64,000 nt of DNA from Alitta virens (Eukaryota; Annelida; Polychaeta; Phyllodocida; Nereididae), in contig OW028575.1 of NCBI GenBank assembly GCA_932294295.1, forward strand, positions 15,380,058-15,444,057. The letters run 5' to 3'. Below are positions 23,370-36,230 of this stretch, piece after piece. Position numbers and translations under genes: made by a program. Each line of letters begins with the position of its first letter. Position 1 is the stretch's first letter. The notes beneath the pieces were generated by a model, which saw only the letters and a program-made list of their open reading frames with translations, was not told the DNA's origin and ran no database searches.

Positions 23370-24439
23370 GTGAAAATATCACAAGGTGTCATTCAAGGTG
23401 CAATTACTTGATTTTCTTGAACTGTGTGGGAGTTTCAGCATTATTTTAATAGTGAATGGTCCAATGAGAAAGATTTGATTATTTTATTCAGTTTTGTGTG
23501 CATGGTCCGCTTACTTTGATTCCATATAACGAGTGACTGTAGTTACATTATACAGCCTGTTAGTTTTTGTTCGTTACAAGTGGCTGGTCCATTAGCCTCC
23601 CCGCGTAACTTGCAGTTAAGGTCTTATTAGGTAAAATGGCAGGCTAATGAGCCTCATTATTGGAATTTTCCTTATTTTTATATTTTTTTTCAATCTTGCA
23701 GGTGTCCAATATACCTAATTTGCTCACGTGACTGTCAATTGTAGATTCTGAATGATTTACTTCTGAGCTGCGTGGAAACGGTTTTCCATTTACTGGGTCT
23801 GGTTTTTGGAGTTGTTTGACGGCTATACTGATAATAGTTGGCTAAGTGTGTCCATAGCACCGTCAAACTTTGTGAAAGTGGCTAAATTTGGCTAACACAC
23901 TAATGATGCTGCCTTCCAAACTGTTCTATTCCCTGGAGATAGGGTGGATAGGATCAGAGCTTCTAGCTACAGATGGCTAAAACAAGCCAATTTCAAAAGG
24001 TGGTACTGTATGATGCATTACTATTAGTGTCTCATTTGAGTGAGTCGATTCGTGTGCAATATCCCGTCATAGGTTTATCACACCATGAAATGTTTGTCAC
24101 ATTACGCTGGTGTTTAGTGTTTAGTCATGTGCCTACAATGTAATCATGATAATAGGCTATTAGCATTGTCTACATGATTGTCATTAACCATGTACAAAAT
24201 ACCTCTGTAGGTCTATATATAGTGCAACATGGTCTAGTTTGTCAAGTTAAGGAATGTCATTTTCTGTGTATCATAACGTCTTCCCAAATTGGCTCGTTGT
24301 GCGGTTATTTGTTTCTTGACCAACTAATCATTCCATTACAAGCAGAAGGTCATTGTGACAACCAGCTGTGGCCAGATGTGTGTATAGTTGGTCAGCTAGG
24401 ACAACTTCTCTCCTACTATGAGATCTACGAGATCCCATA

Positions 24440-24560
24440 GTCACAGCTGGACGTCTTGGCCGCAGAAATCGTCTCGGACGTTCCTCACCGGAGAGCGCGC
24501 GTGCCACGTGCGCAGTTACAAATCAAGCGCACGTGCGATATGACGTAATTGTGTTCTTAA
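24440..24560. promoter_or_regulatory. CpG-rich module with two CACGTG E-boxes and a CRE
   Basis: In AT-rich surroundings this stretch is dense in CpG. It has CACGTG at 24505-24510 and 24530-24535 (the second inside the palindrome GCACGTGC) and TGACGTAA at 24541-24548. Such clusters are typical of promoters. It lies 1.4 kb downstream of candidate exon 1b on the same strand. Confidence 0.4.
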
Positions 24561-25379
24561 GGTGCGCCATTACAAGAAGTCGTCTGCTTCTCAAATCAGT
24601 CTATAAAATTTCACATATTATTCGGCTTTTAGAATGGCTGTAAATTGGTGTTTAATAAGCAATAAAGTCGACTGGTGATATCTAATTCTGTAATTTTTGC
24701 TTTCAACGTAATTTTCTTTGAAATATCCCAAAAGTAAATGATTTTACAGAAACTGTTGGAACTTTTCAAGTTGACTGTGTTAAACTTATTTTTAACTAAG
24801 CCACGCAGTCGAGATTTTAGTGCCGTTTCGTTGCTATTGTTTCCCTTAATTTACAGCCTTGCAATTGGCTGTCGGATGTAAGGCAATCTCGGCAGAGCTT
24901 GATAAGAGGCTGTGGTAGAGCCTGATGCCGAGAGGTTCTAGATGTTCTTCTTATCTGTAATCAGATAAGACAATTTTTGTTGAGCATTGGGAGTCGTTTT
25001 TGCTGAGGTAAAGTGATTGTCTTTCCAGTGAAATAAAAAAAGGAAGGACATAAAGAACTGGTGAAAAAAAAGAACACAATTTTCTAGCAGCTATGGCAAA
25101 CAAGAAAAAGGTGGGATTTAACATGTTTGGCTCAGTGAGCTCTGCAAAATGACACGATTTAGTGAATAGAGTCTTTTCACTGAACAGCCCTGAATTCAGC
25201 AAGACAGAAGTCTTTCTTCTCCTCTTATTACTCATTTTGCTTTTCAGACACAGTAGGTAATAACTAACTGATTCCATTAATATAACTTTCTCAGAAAAAT
25301 AACCACCATCAACTAAATGATAATGTGTCAAATGTACATTAAAATTCACCAAAAACAAAACTGCTGCTAGGATGCACTT

Positions 25380-25515
25380 TGCTTCAGCCAATCACAGCCA
25401 AGGGCGGGAACTTGTTCAGCCAATAGAATTGCAATATTCTGTTTTAGCCACCTGGTGGAAATACAGAGAACCTTCCGTGAAAATCCACTATTGTGTATAA
25501 CTGCAGTACACTCAA
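25380..25515 (+). promoter_or_regulatory. Promoter-like CCAAT / GC-box module followed by a splice donor
   Basis: Two CCAAT boxes (GCCAATCACAG near 25388, GCCAATAGAA near 25419) flank GGGCGGGAA, a GC-box or E2F-like core. About 90 bp downstream, CTCAA|GTAAGC is a good donor ending at 25515. The arrangement could be another transcription start with a non-coding first exon. No transcript evidence is available. Confidence 0.35.
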
Positions 25516-28500
25516 GTAAGCCTCCTTTGTATAGGTAATTATGTGGATTGCGACCATTTGCAATTTACTTGAAATTACTTTTTTACAATAACTTAGTTGA
25601 CGAATTTTGTTTTTCCTTATAAATTTCTACTTCTGTAAAAGTTTTTTGCAAACGTAGAACTTTCCTTGAAAATTTTGGAAATCTGTAATTTTTCCCAGCA
25701 ATTTTTATTGTGTGTCTGCGATAATAGAATTTGCGTCTCACTTTGAGTTCTTTGCACGAACATTTATGGCACCAATTAAGTTGTATTATTTACACCCAAT
25801 TTTGTAGAAATCTGTATTTCTTGAAAAGACAGATTTGAAGTTGATGCATAACTGTGATTTGCTCGGGATTTAGCTGGGGGGTAAACCGAAACTGCAATTT
25901 GTTGAGAATACAGTGTTGACCTTTGCAGTGACAATTTCTCATTGTCATAAATAGCAAAAACAAGGCGTTCGTCTGCATTGATGTCTGACATTGATGTCTG
26001 TGCTGTGAAAACAGACCTGGATGTATTCTCATGATGTGGCCCATCTTGTGGCGTTGCAAGACATCTTATGCTATGGAAACACTGCAGAATAAATAGTTTT
26101 GCCAGTGTTATGTTCTGGGCAGCCTTCTGATCATATGTTTCCTAGATGCTGGTGTTTATTTTTAGTAAGCAGTGTCAGGTCCCTCCCCATCAATAACAGC
26201 AAAATCTGGTTGATATTATCTACTTTTGTTTAAACAGCAGTCTGCCCTCTATCCTTCATCTTGTTCATTGCTATCCTTTGCTATCCTTTGCGTGATCCCT
26301 GGTGACCCGTTATGTTTTATCTTCTTTTATCGCCTCTCATCTGTTGGTAAGCTCTGCTAGCTGTTGTTAAATGTATGTACAGCATGCAAAATTGATTAGC
26401 AACAACATGTACTTATTGTTCGGCTTTCTAGTTGATGGTCTGTATCATGGATATAAGACATCATGCAAAGAAGAAGTATTCCCTTGCTGAGCCAAAATTT
26501 TTACAGCTCATTTTCGATGAATTTGGATGAATTGTAACATTCCTGTCTTGATATGTACCCTGATGTATGAGATTGTGAGATAAATTGCAAGTAAAATATT
26601 GGCAAGAATGTTACTTGAAAGTCTTGAATTCTTAGTATGTTGGATAGCCACAGTGTGTTATTTTTTATTGGACCATAGGCCAATAGACCCATTGGAAATA
26701 TACACTATACTTATTTGATTAAATAAAACTGAACATGGTAATTAAAATCTACCTTTCATCTGATCTCGTCACCATATTACAGCAACACATAAAAAAATTC
26801 AATTTATTTCCACTAAAACATTTGTAAGCATACCCTGTGCTTGTCATGTGACATGCTTGTAAAGTGGCTGACTTGCTTTGCTTCGTGGAATGCATTGCAA
26901 ATCAATGTTATTTCTGCAGCATTTGGGTGAGGTGAGATGCATATTTCGGAGGCTGGTCTGGGATCACATGGGACATTGATCTTTGGTCCTAAGGGCTGAA
27001 CATCTCATTTGGGGCAAGCATGGTCATATGATTTAGGGAAGTTGGATGTGTGTGCAATGTTTACAGCAGCTGATGAGCTCATTACAATGTATCAAGGATG
27101 GCATCTGAAAACTAATTATGGAACTGATGTGGTATAGATATGCATATCGCTGATTAGTAATTAACTCAGATTTATATGATATTCATATTATTCACAACAT
27201 CAGATATTAAGTTTTACGTAGGAGGAACTGATATGGCTACCTGATGTTTATGCTGGGGCAGTTTTTTAGGACCAGATTCCTTTGATTATATTATAATGTT
27301 TCTGAATTCCCATGTAAGTAATCTTTACGTGCTAGTACGGAGTTGGTTCTGAACTTCCATAGTAGTAGTAGTTTATTGGGGGTCCAAGACAGTGAACATA
27401 AAATAAATAAATATATAATAAAAAAAAATAAAAAAAGTTGTCAGCAAAATAGTGCAAAAAAAAAATTAAAAAATGTATGCATCACTATAAATTGAACATT
27501 AGGTATGAGTCTATACAAAGCAGTTCCACAGTCTACGTTCTGACAGTTCATCAACAATCTATAATCATTTAAGTTTGTATGTGTGAACTCTTGCCTGATA
27601 CGTTGTAGCACTTACATGATATGTCTGTCAGTCTGTACTATACCACACTGCACTATCTTCTGTGTCTCTTAATTCTGCTCCACTTCTGGTCCACCTGCCT
27701 GTCTCAATTTTTAAGTTGTGTGAAATGATGTACATTGTATACTGAATGCGTAGTCTTTGTCTTGGTAATTAAATTTATTTAAAGTGACAAAAAGTCAGAT
27801 GCATGTGTTGAGAGTTAAACATCTTTGTAATTTTTGGTTGAAAAGATGCATGTCTATTCACCGGTGGTCGGCGTAAGCCGACTATAAGCTAGGGGTAGAC
27901 AGAAGCGGCTGGTTATAGCTACATCCAGGAATAGTAATAGATTGCATCTGGCACTCTTTTATTTGTGACTTGTGTCTCTGCAAAGACTATTGTAACATTC
28001 CAGTGACCCTACCCATAGATGTGTTATGATATGGGTGGACCCAGACTCCCAGTCCCTTCTATATCACCTTATCATTACTTCTGCCTATGGTAGCACATGG
28101 GACACACTTATATGATATGTCAGGATATTATGGCTGTTCTATGTTTTATCTAAGTTTACAAAGAGACAGGACCATTGTCAGTTGTGACTAAAATAATCAC
28201 TGAATTTCTCATCTTTCTGCTGGACAGTGGACAGTGGCCAATGGCCAGTGGTCAGCACTCATCACTGAATCACTTGGTATGGGTAGCTTATCCTTGGGGA
28301 GTGCCCTGAATTGTCTTTATGTGCTCAGCTGTTTGCCTCTAAGTCCGATCACAGAACATCACCTGGATGTACATGATTTATTGCCATGCCACATACGTAG
28401 CCGTATGCCCAATGTATACATTCATGTGTACTTAGTTTGATAATGACATTGGTATATTTTCTAATACATCATTGAATGACAAACTGCTATATATAGCATT

Positions 28501-29004
28501 TATTTACTATATATAGCTCCCGTTTGCAGCCATATCAAGAAGATATCTTAAAAAAAATGTGTGCAAGCTTTGAATTATATTTCATTTCTTTGCGATTCTT
28601 CGGCTGCAATGAGTAATAAAATTCACCTTGTAGGCAATTTCACAACACCAGAGAAAGAATTGGTCTTTTTCTGCTTTGTCATCTTAAACGACTTCGTGCT
28701 TCTAAGTTCAATTTACACTATTAGTGGGATTTTGTCCAGAGATATGTTTTGTGTTATATTGTATTAATTATTATATTGTCTAATTGCCACTGGTCTAAAG
28801 CTCAGTCAACAAACATGACATATCAGACAAAATGACGAGATGGGGAGCCTTGGGATCCAGGGTCCTGGTTTCAAACCCAGCCAACATTGATGTAATGATG
28901 AGTTGGAAGGTTGCTTCGTCATTGCCTCATCATTGCCTTGGCACCTGCCTGTCCTGATCATCCCTTTTTGGTGCAAAAATATGGAACGTAAGCCCATTTC
29001 AACC

Positions 29005-29214
29005 CTGGGTATCAACACTACACATTTACCCCATGGGTGGGGTCATAACATAGACACTGGGTGTAACAAAAGTACAATGCACCACCAGGAAACGTGTCAT
29101 GCGAAAACCATGCCAGTTTAGATACAGCTCATAAGAGTTCTTGGGCTAGGAAATGAATCCAGGATCTTGTGCAGATCTTGATAATGCCTGAACCACTAGA
29201 CCAGCCATCTGCAT
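29005..29214 (-). repeat. tRNA-derived SINE, minus orientation, with recognisable head
   Basis: On the minus strand, TGGCTGGTCTAGTGGTTCAG is an A-box-like tRNA segment. GATCCTGGATTCATTTCC follows at B-box spacing. The body contains the family block GACCCCACCCATGGGGTAAA also found at 18371 and 1590. Sequence further left (28835-28900) also looks tRNA-like but in the plus sense, so the full limits are uncertain. Confidence 0.65.
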
Positions 29215-29844
29215 GTTATTCATAATATGGCAAGTATGGCAGCTTACATTGTAACCAATGTAAAATATGATACTTTTTAATACAACGCACTCAAACATGC
29301 ATGAAACATGTATATAATATTATATATATGCATTTGAATTAGTAATAAACTGTAAACAGATGTGCACTTTTTTATGCATTAGCAGCATACTGCACTGTAT
29401 ATGTATATAATGTATGACAGTAATTAATGTACTTACATACATTCTAATAAACATAAAGCAAATGCATTTGAGTCACCATCTGCCACACCCTGAGACCTGG
29501 ATCAATATATTCTTGTGTGATGAGAGACACAGCACTGATTTAGCTCCTGTGCTAAAGTTTCAGCAACTTGTATGTAATTGTTGCTTCAATGAACACTATT
29601 GATTTTGACTGGGTTTACCAAAATCGTCAATGCATTATACCATGTTAAAAAATTAGGACCTTGATGACTCATTTTTGTTTTTTGTTGAGGTGATTATCAT
29701 GATAAACATTGCAGCTAAAAGTGTGCAAATTCTGTTGAATACCAATGGCAAATTGAAGTTTAATAAAAAAAAAGCTAATTAAAGTATGCGTGTTCAGATT
29801 AGTTTCTCCATAGCTCCATGCTATAACCATGATAACTGAGGGTT

Positions 29845-30175
29845 AAAACTACAGTCCACCTCACTATTGTAACCAACTCATCATTAAATTAAGTGAATTT
29901 TGGAGTTCATTTTGACACAATATATCCTTGACACTCTCACTATTGTAATTGACCTCACAATATTTATTAAATTTATCGGTCTGACATAGACCGATATATT
30001 GCTGTCATTTGCAAGCACGTGACCTTCGTCGTGAGGCAGTTTGTCGGACTAGGGTTAACAGTGCACGTTTAAGTCAAAGTTGTCTTAATATAGAGGTAAA
30101 AATTAAGTCAACCTCGCCGTAAAACATAAATTACGTCCGAAGTACTGTCTTAATAACGAAGTTATATTGTATAAT
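29845..30175. mobile_element. MITE-like block with pogo-type termini and a hairpin
   Basis: Starts with TACAGTCCACCTCACTATTG and contains TTGTCTTAATATAGAGGTAA and CTGTCTTAATAACGAAGTTA, phrases like those in the fragment at 18824. A perfect 9-bp hairpin (TATCGGTCT / AGACCGATA, 5-nt loop) lies at 29974-29996. The right part is richer in CpG than its surroundings. No transposase is visible, so this would be a non-autonomous or decayed pogo/Tigger-type copy. Confidence 0.35.
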
Positions 30176-31320
30176 TTTGCATTTTGCAACGATGTTCAGT
30201 GTTCAGCTTGGCTTAGCTTTACATTACTACAAAAAAACTGTCTTTTCAAATAATGATGGCTTCGCAATTGGTGGCAAACATAATTTAGGCAGTACATTGT
30301 ACCATATTATTAATGCATGCTTCTACATGATCATGGTCGATTGTAGTTGGCCCATCAGTAGTTTTTGGCTTGCAGTGCACAACTTGCACACGTAGCACGT
30401 GTGAACATGCTTAGGCCACATAATCAATATGGAAAGTATTGGCTTGATAAATAATCCTCTATTTCTATGTACTCGTTAATGTTCATAGTAGCCATGGGTT
30501 AGGAAGTTGGATTTTAAGGACTGAAAAGGGCTAAAAATGAACGCGAAGTTCTTTTTACCCTACAAAATGCGTTGGAGAAACAAAGTGGGATGTTACCCTG
30601 TGAATGTGAGTATATATAGATGACTTCCTCCACAAATATAATGTTATATGATCATGATAGCAGGGCTTATATATTTTGATGCATAAGCTGACTCATGGTT
30701 GCATTTCTGTGCTATAGCTATTATCAGCTGATTACGTATTTTTAGCAACGATTTCATGGGATTTTGGGAAGCGTGTATATTCAGATAATTCACTAGTTAT
30801 CAGCCCCATTGAAGATAATTACCCATTTGGATGCGTGGTTAAGCCACATTTATATATGTTATTTTTCCTGCTCTGTATGTAACATTTATAGATATAGTGG
30901 CTGCCATAGACATTTAGGCTATAACCCAGGGTATGTTTATTTTCCCTTTTGTATACCAAATACATGATATTTATGATGGAGAAATTAAAGTGTATAAAAA
31001 TTTGATTAATGAGGATAATTTGTCATGAAGAGAGAGTTCACCAGACATATCCTTTTCATCCATGCTGTTTTTACGATGGTTTTGACATTGTAGTAATGAA
31101 AGTTTCCTGTTTTCTGTGGGAGACTAGCCACTTTCCCAAGACTTCTCCTTTCCAAAAAATTAAAAACCCCCAAAAATATTCATAATATTATGATATAAAA
31201 ATAATATACAAAAAGTGCATCCAAGAGGCCGTCCCATCCAACCTTCAGGAAACCCATTTCCGCATCTGGCTGTTTACGATTCTTCATATTGCTGAAAGAG
31301 TTGTCTACAATTTGATTTGC

Positions 31321-31353
31321 AGTCACTCTGGAGTCACTCTGGAGTCAGTCTGG
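31321..31353 (+). repeat. Three tandem copies of an 11-bp unit
   Basis: The unit AGTCACTCTGG is repeated three times, the third with one change. Confidence 0.85.
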
Positions 31354-31856
31354 AGTTTATCTGATCATTGCTGATGTACATATTCAGTTAAAACTATTGG
31401 GTCACGCTGGTCAATAAATGCTACATACACTTGCTTGAAAACAGCGCCTTCTAAATATGACATTGTTGATGACGATGATGATGTTTTCTATAGTTCCATG
31501 ACATTAGGTTGTCAGTGTCTATGGGTGCACCCGTGAAAAGATTATGTGTTGGGAGATATGGTCATTTTTATCTGGATATGTCTTGTGTTCCTGATATGGG
31601 GCATTGTCCCTAATACCTGTTTTTGCTGTAACATTATGCAGTCAATGTCTTTGGGCATGTCATTTAGAGGACAAAGTGCTTGGGGATATTGTCATTTTCG
31701 GGTGTTTCCAATGTAATGCAGTGTCTCTATGATTTATGTAACTCTACTGGCCTTTAAGATCTGCCATTACATGACATTGTCTGGACGTTGCCTTAGGCAT
31801 GCTGTTCTGACTATACTAGTGACTGTGTCTTGGGCATAGGACACCACTGCTTGTGA

Positions 31857-32285
31857 TAATAATAATAAACAAATAAATATGTATGTTTCAGAAATTATTT
31901 CTGCACGCCAGCGCTTGGGTTACAAAAGCCTATTGTACATAGGCAGTTCTGAATAGATGAGTTTTTAACTTTCTCCTAAATCCATCATTGGTGGATATCC
32001 TTTTGATATCTTCGGGTAATTTATTTTCAGAGGTTAGGAGCGATGCATGAGAAAGCTGAGCTCCAAATTTGTTTTTGGACTGAGGTTGGAGGAGCACGTT
32101 ATTGCTTCTGAGATTTATTGTTTGCTGAGGCGGTTTTCTGAACAGAATTGATATGTAAGGTGGTACCTCATGATTGAGTGCTTTTCAAGTCATGTTGAGA
32201 AGTTTTAATTCAATTCTAGAACTAATTGGTAGCCAGCGAAGTTCTTTACTGATGTGAGTAGCTATGTTCTAGTATGTTGCAAGAT
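31857..32285 (-). mobile_element. Non-LTR retrotransposon (LINE) relic: C-terminal end of ORF2 and 3' tail
   Basis: One minus-strand frame from 32281 to the TAG at 31930-31932 reads as the C-terminal tail of a CR1/L2/jockey-type reverse transcriptase ORF. In order it carries ISKELRWLPIS, RIELKLLN, KALNHEVPPYISILF, NLRSNNVLLQPQSK, NKLPEDIKRIS and FRRKLKTHLF, which line up with the common LHWLPV, KALHGLAPPYL and WNSLPxxIR...FKxKLKTHLF tail. Two in-frame stops (32269-32271 and 32185-32187) show it is dead. After the stop the minus strand reaches a TTATTATTATTATC microsatellite-like tail near 31857, the kind of 3' end such elements leave. Everything upstream, including the catalytic reverse transcriptase motifs, is missing, a typical 5'-truncated insertion. 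Confidence 0.75.
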
Positions 32286-32385
32286 TACAAGAGGTCCCAG
32301 CATCAGGAGAATGTCTGAAACCCTGGGTGAAGTCCTTGGCAACTGCAGTTACTGCATCTCCCAGATCGATGGTTAACCCTTGGGA

Positions 32386-32408
32386 TGCTGCTGCTGCTGC
32401 TGTTGCCG
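32386..32408 (-). repeat. Short (TGC)n cluster
   Basis: GCTGCTGCTGCTGCTGTTGC lies just upstream (in the minus sense) of the LINE relic and encodes the Ala run of an otherwise unremarkable minus ORF. Confidence 0.75.
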
Positions 32409-33280
32409 CAACTAATCCATCCGTCGAAGTGATCAGCATCCTTTGCTCACTCCCAGGTTGCTGCATGATTTCGCTCACACTTTTGCTTTTTTGTGGTATC
32501 ATTGTTGTCTTAACGTGGTGGTTAACATCATACCAAGTGCTAATCTATGGATCGTTGCCCTCAGTGATTAGCTTGATTACAGAGAAGGGATGGTGTAAAG
32601 CTGCCTTCTGTTTGTTCATTGCATTAAAGAAATTGATTATCTGTCTAGTGATTAATTAACTTCATTTTATTTAGTGTTTGGCTTGGCTTTGCATGTCAGG
32701 TTTAACAAGCTGTGATGATAAAAGTTATTTATAGCCACGCAATGTCTGGATATCTTAATTATGCTCTTCGGCTAATTTTTATTTTTTTTATAAATCATGA
32801 TAGCTGAAGATGTTAGTTCAGGCCCTACAGATGTTATGGTATTCATGCTTGTAACATGGAGTCTCTCGTGACTACATGCTTATAATAACTTTGAAATGAC
32901 CGTGGAAGTTTCGGATGTCATTTGAGGACTGTAGCAAAGCCTTGAATGTACCAAAACAATTTAGGCAATGTGGCAAAGCACTCCATGGTGAGTGCCAGTC
33001 TGTTTATCCCACTGACTGAAATTTACTTGCATCGCTGACCGCTGTGAGGTTTTGAATTGATGATTGTCTTTCGTTAAAGGTGTCTAATCTACTTTGGGCG
33101 TAGACCATTCGGTCAGTTTCCGGAGGCGGTTTCCTCAAGCGGTATACCGGTCTGGGAATATATTGAACCGGTGTGATTCAGGGCAGGTCCATTAGCCTCC
33201 TCTGGGACTGGTCTTGTCACTTCCGTCAATGAAGTCAATTACACAGATTCCTGCGGAGACCCCAAGGCCCTAAGTCATTG

Positions 33281-33345
33281 GAGCGGCTTGGGGATTAGGC
33301 GGTCCCTATGCAACTGCTAACAGGTTGTAGGTTGCATGGTGTGTG
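33281..33345 (+). repeat. tRNA-like SINE head
   Basis: GGCTTGGGGATTAGGCGGTC (A-box-like) is followed at suitable spacing by AGGTTGTAGGTTGCATGG, a B-box-like segment with mutations. The preceding 200 bp are GC-rich and share GGTCCATTAGCCTCC with 23587-23601, suggesting nested repeats. Confidence 0.4.
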
Positions 33346-33944
33346 CAGAGAAAGTGTGGGACCACTAAGTCTAATTCTACTTTTCATAAGTGTTATTGCA
33401 GTATATTACTATTCACTATGCTAATTGTATGGTATTTAGACTAATTAGACTTCGTACCATCAGTAATATAAACGCAAGAGGGATTCAAGAGAAATAGTAG
33501 CTTACAATAATTGTGTACAATTGACTCTGCTGTGCTGATATAACAACTTCCGTTGATTTGGGGAGCTTTTGTATTTTCGTTTCTCGTGGGATTAGTCAGG
33601 ACTCCCTAGTCAATAAGTGAATCATTACAAAGGAAACGAAACCTAATTTCATCGACGGAAGTCACATGACCAGCATTAACTGCTTACCTACGCTTTCTGA
33701 TTTCATGTTAAAGGAGTTTTTGCATAGTTTTGGCGGTGTGGGAATAGAATAGAATAGAACCAGCAGTGGTCACCACAATGTTTACGAGTTGCGTTACATT
33801 ACAGACAAATTGTGTCTGTAATTACAGTTACATATATTAAGTAAAATAAAACATCTAAAAGATATACCTGATATTAAGAATAGTAAATATGGCAGGATGC
33901 AAGAATAGATGCTACAGGGACATATATTTCGCAGTTTCCTTTAA

Positions 33945-33972
33945 TGTTTTTTTTTTTTTTTTTTTTTTTTTT
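33945..33972 (-). repeat. Poly(T) tract
   Basis: About 26-28 consecutive T, equivalent to a poly(A) tail on the minus strand. No retroposed parent was recognised to its right. Confidence 0.75.
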
Positions 33973-36195
33973 AAATGCTCAAACATAGGCCACTAGCACA
34001 CCTGCTATGTTGACTATAAGAATTGTTTGTGCGTCTTGGACTACATTACTGTCAGCTGATCTTTGTCATTCAATAATGGATAAACATGTGTAACAGAAAG
34101 AACTACACTAATGTCATAATGAGATGACATGCCATGTGGTAGTACTTTTCCCTAACCCATTCCCTTTGACTGTGTCCTCTTCCTTTGATGTTGATCCTGT
34201 TGTAGTTCTGTGGTGAGTTTTATGCCACAGAACATAGTTTGTGTTGTCACACTACATGGCCATTAAATCCCCAACAATGACAAGCTTACATATGAAAGTG
34301 AACTCCCATTGGCATTATGATAGTTTTACACGCCATTGTTTCGACTTGCACTATGATAAATTTACAAGCGTCCTTGGAGACAAGTCAGGGCACCAGTCGA
34401 AACTGTGTTTGCTATTTCTAGCTCATGTAGCCTTTAGTTGTCTGCTGGGCAGATGACACCCTGTGACATTGTCTATTGATTGCTAATGGTTAAATACAGC
34501 CTTTGTACTTTCTTCAAGGTTACACATTCATCAATATTATAGAGGAAATGTAGATTGGACAGGGAATCGTGAATAGCTCTAATTGATTCTGAATGTATTT
34601 TCTAACACTTTCGGATAACTGTATTTAATATATATAATAATGTGATATTCTTCATAATGATACATTTAGTGGAATATAATTATGTTTTGGTGCAATTAAA
34701 TTTTCTTTTTAAATCATAGCCAATAAATGCATTGCTCACTGTTTCTGCCATACAATTTTGTAACATAATTATATTGGTTATTCTATTCAATTTAGTGCAT
34801 GTCATTGAGGCTCCACCCATTTGAAACACACACAAAGCAGCTTAATTGACCTGGTAATAAATTCCTTGATTAGATTGGCTTTGTCTATTCTCTGGTGACA
34901 GACCTTCGCAACCTGGTAATTGCAATTGATTACCTGCATAACCTGCAGTGGATTGTGCAAACCACTTAATCTAGACTTACCTGCATAATGTCCACTGAAT
35001 GCACTACTTGCAATTTGTAGGTTTTTGTAGCTCTCTCATTCTCTGCTAGTGTAACCTCCATTACACAGGATACATTGCACAAGTGGAGTATTTGATTACG
35101 GATGGCTGCTGATCATGGGGAGGTTCAGGCTCAGACTCAACATACTCAAGGTATGGAAATGCAGCCTCTGTTAACTTGCTGTTTGGCAGTGCTATTTTCA
35201 CATGGTTACTTATGCCATTGAGAATGTCTTCAAACCTATGAACTGATAAAAGGGGATGTTTCAGTATTACCCCATAGTTTGTGTTAATTGTGTATTATAA
35301 AACAATATAATACAAAATTCTGGATATGACAATGCAATTAGCTAAGTATATTTTTTTAGAATTTAGTAGTTTACAGAATTATTTTTTCCTTGTGATCTCT
35401 TTTGTACACATATAGCTCTTATAGTTATACAGCGGAATCCTACTCAGTGAGTAAAGTAAAACGAACAGACCCATGAATTTCAGGTTAGGCTAGGTCCTAA
35501 TATAGTAAGGCTCTTACAAGGCCCATTGTAACCTTAGTAACCTAGTCATAACTCTTCTAAATCATTTAAAATTCTCTAAGTGTAACCAGCCTGTAAATGG
35601 AGTGAACAGCAATATGTGTCATGTGAATCTGATAGCAATTGAGTCCTTTAGTTCGGCTGAGATTGGTTGGAGGCTAGCCAGGCTTGGTGACCATTTGATT
35701 CCAGGTCGTTTGAGTATTGGACACTGGCAATTGTAGGTTTTTGTTGAAATGTCTGTCTGGACTGGTTGGCTGTGTAGTGGTTCTTTGCTGTCATTTGGCT
35801 TACAGCAGTGTACAGTACAGTCTTTTTAGGGCTAGTGTTTAATGTTATCAAGAACATGCTTTGAAGCATTGATGTAAGTACAGCTGTATGTATGTGGAGA
35901 AGAGATAGAACATTGCCTTTATTGTCTGATACAGGAAATATTTGTGAAATTTGGTGGATAGAATATTGAATCAAGGTCTGGAGTTGTAGTGTATTATGTA
36001 GTTCATTTAATTTTGATAAAACAATAATTCTGTTTATTTGGTTGTTTAAGCTTTTTATCTTCACTTTAAAAAAAGAACCCCAAAGAAAAGAGAGTCAGTG
36101 AACTTGGGTTATATTAATACCAACACTTGTATCAGTTGCTCATTAGGAAAATATATCATGTGTCCAAGTGTCATTTTGCCATACCCTTCGTCTGT

Positions 36196-36230
36196 CTTGT
36201 GTCATTTCTTGTGTCATTTCTTGTGTCATA
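36196..36230 (+). repeat. Three tandem copies of a 12-bp unit
   Basis: CTTGTGTCATTT-type units in tandem. Confidence 0.8.

Noticed and set aside
24951..25391. Minus-strand open frame of 146 codons
   Set aside because: No recognisable domain and no exon borders. Its composition is like translated AT-rich DNA, and it overlaps a promoter-like module.
27240..27270. Another SINE copy (TTTATGCTGGGGCAG)
   Set aside because: Only one 15-bp block of the family is present, too short to call.
32272..32502. Ala-rich minus frame upstream of the LINE relic as a possible gene
   Set aside because: Runs straight into the LINE frame stop, the Ala run is a CTG repeat, and no exon borders or homology are seen.
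35648..36064. Minus-strand 138-codon frame
   Set aside because: No similarity recognised, no splice borders, and Asn/Gln/Ser-rich as expected by chance.
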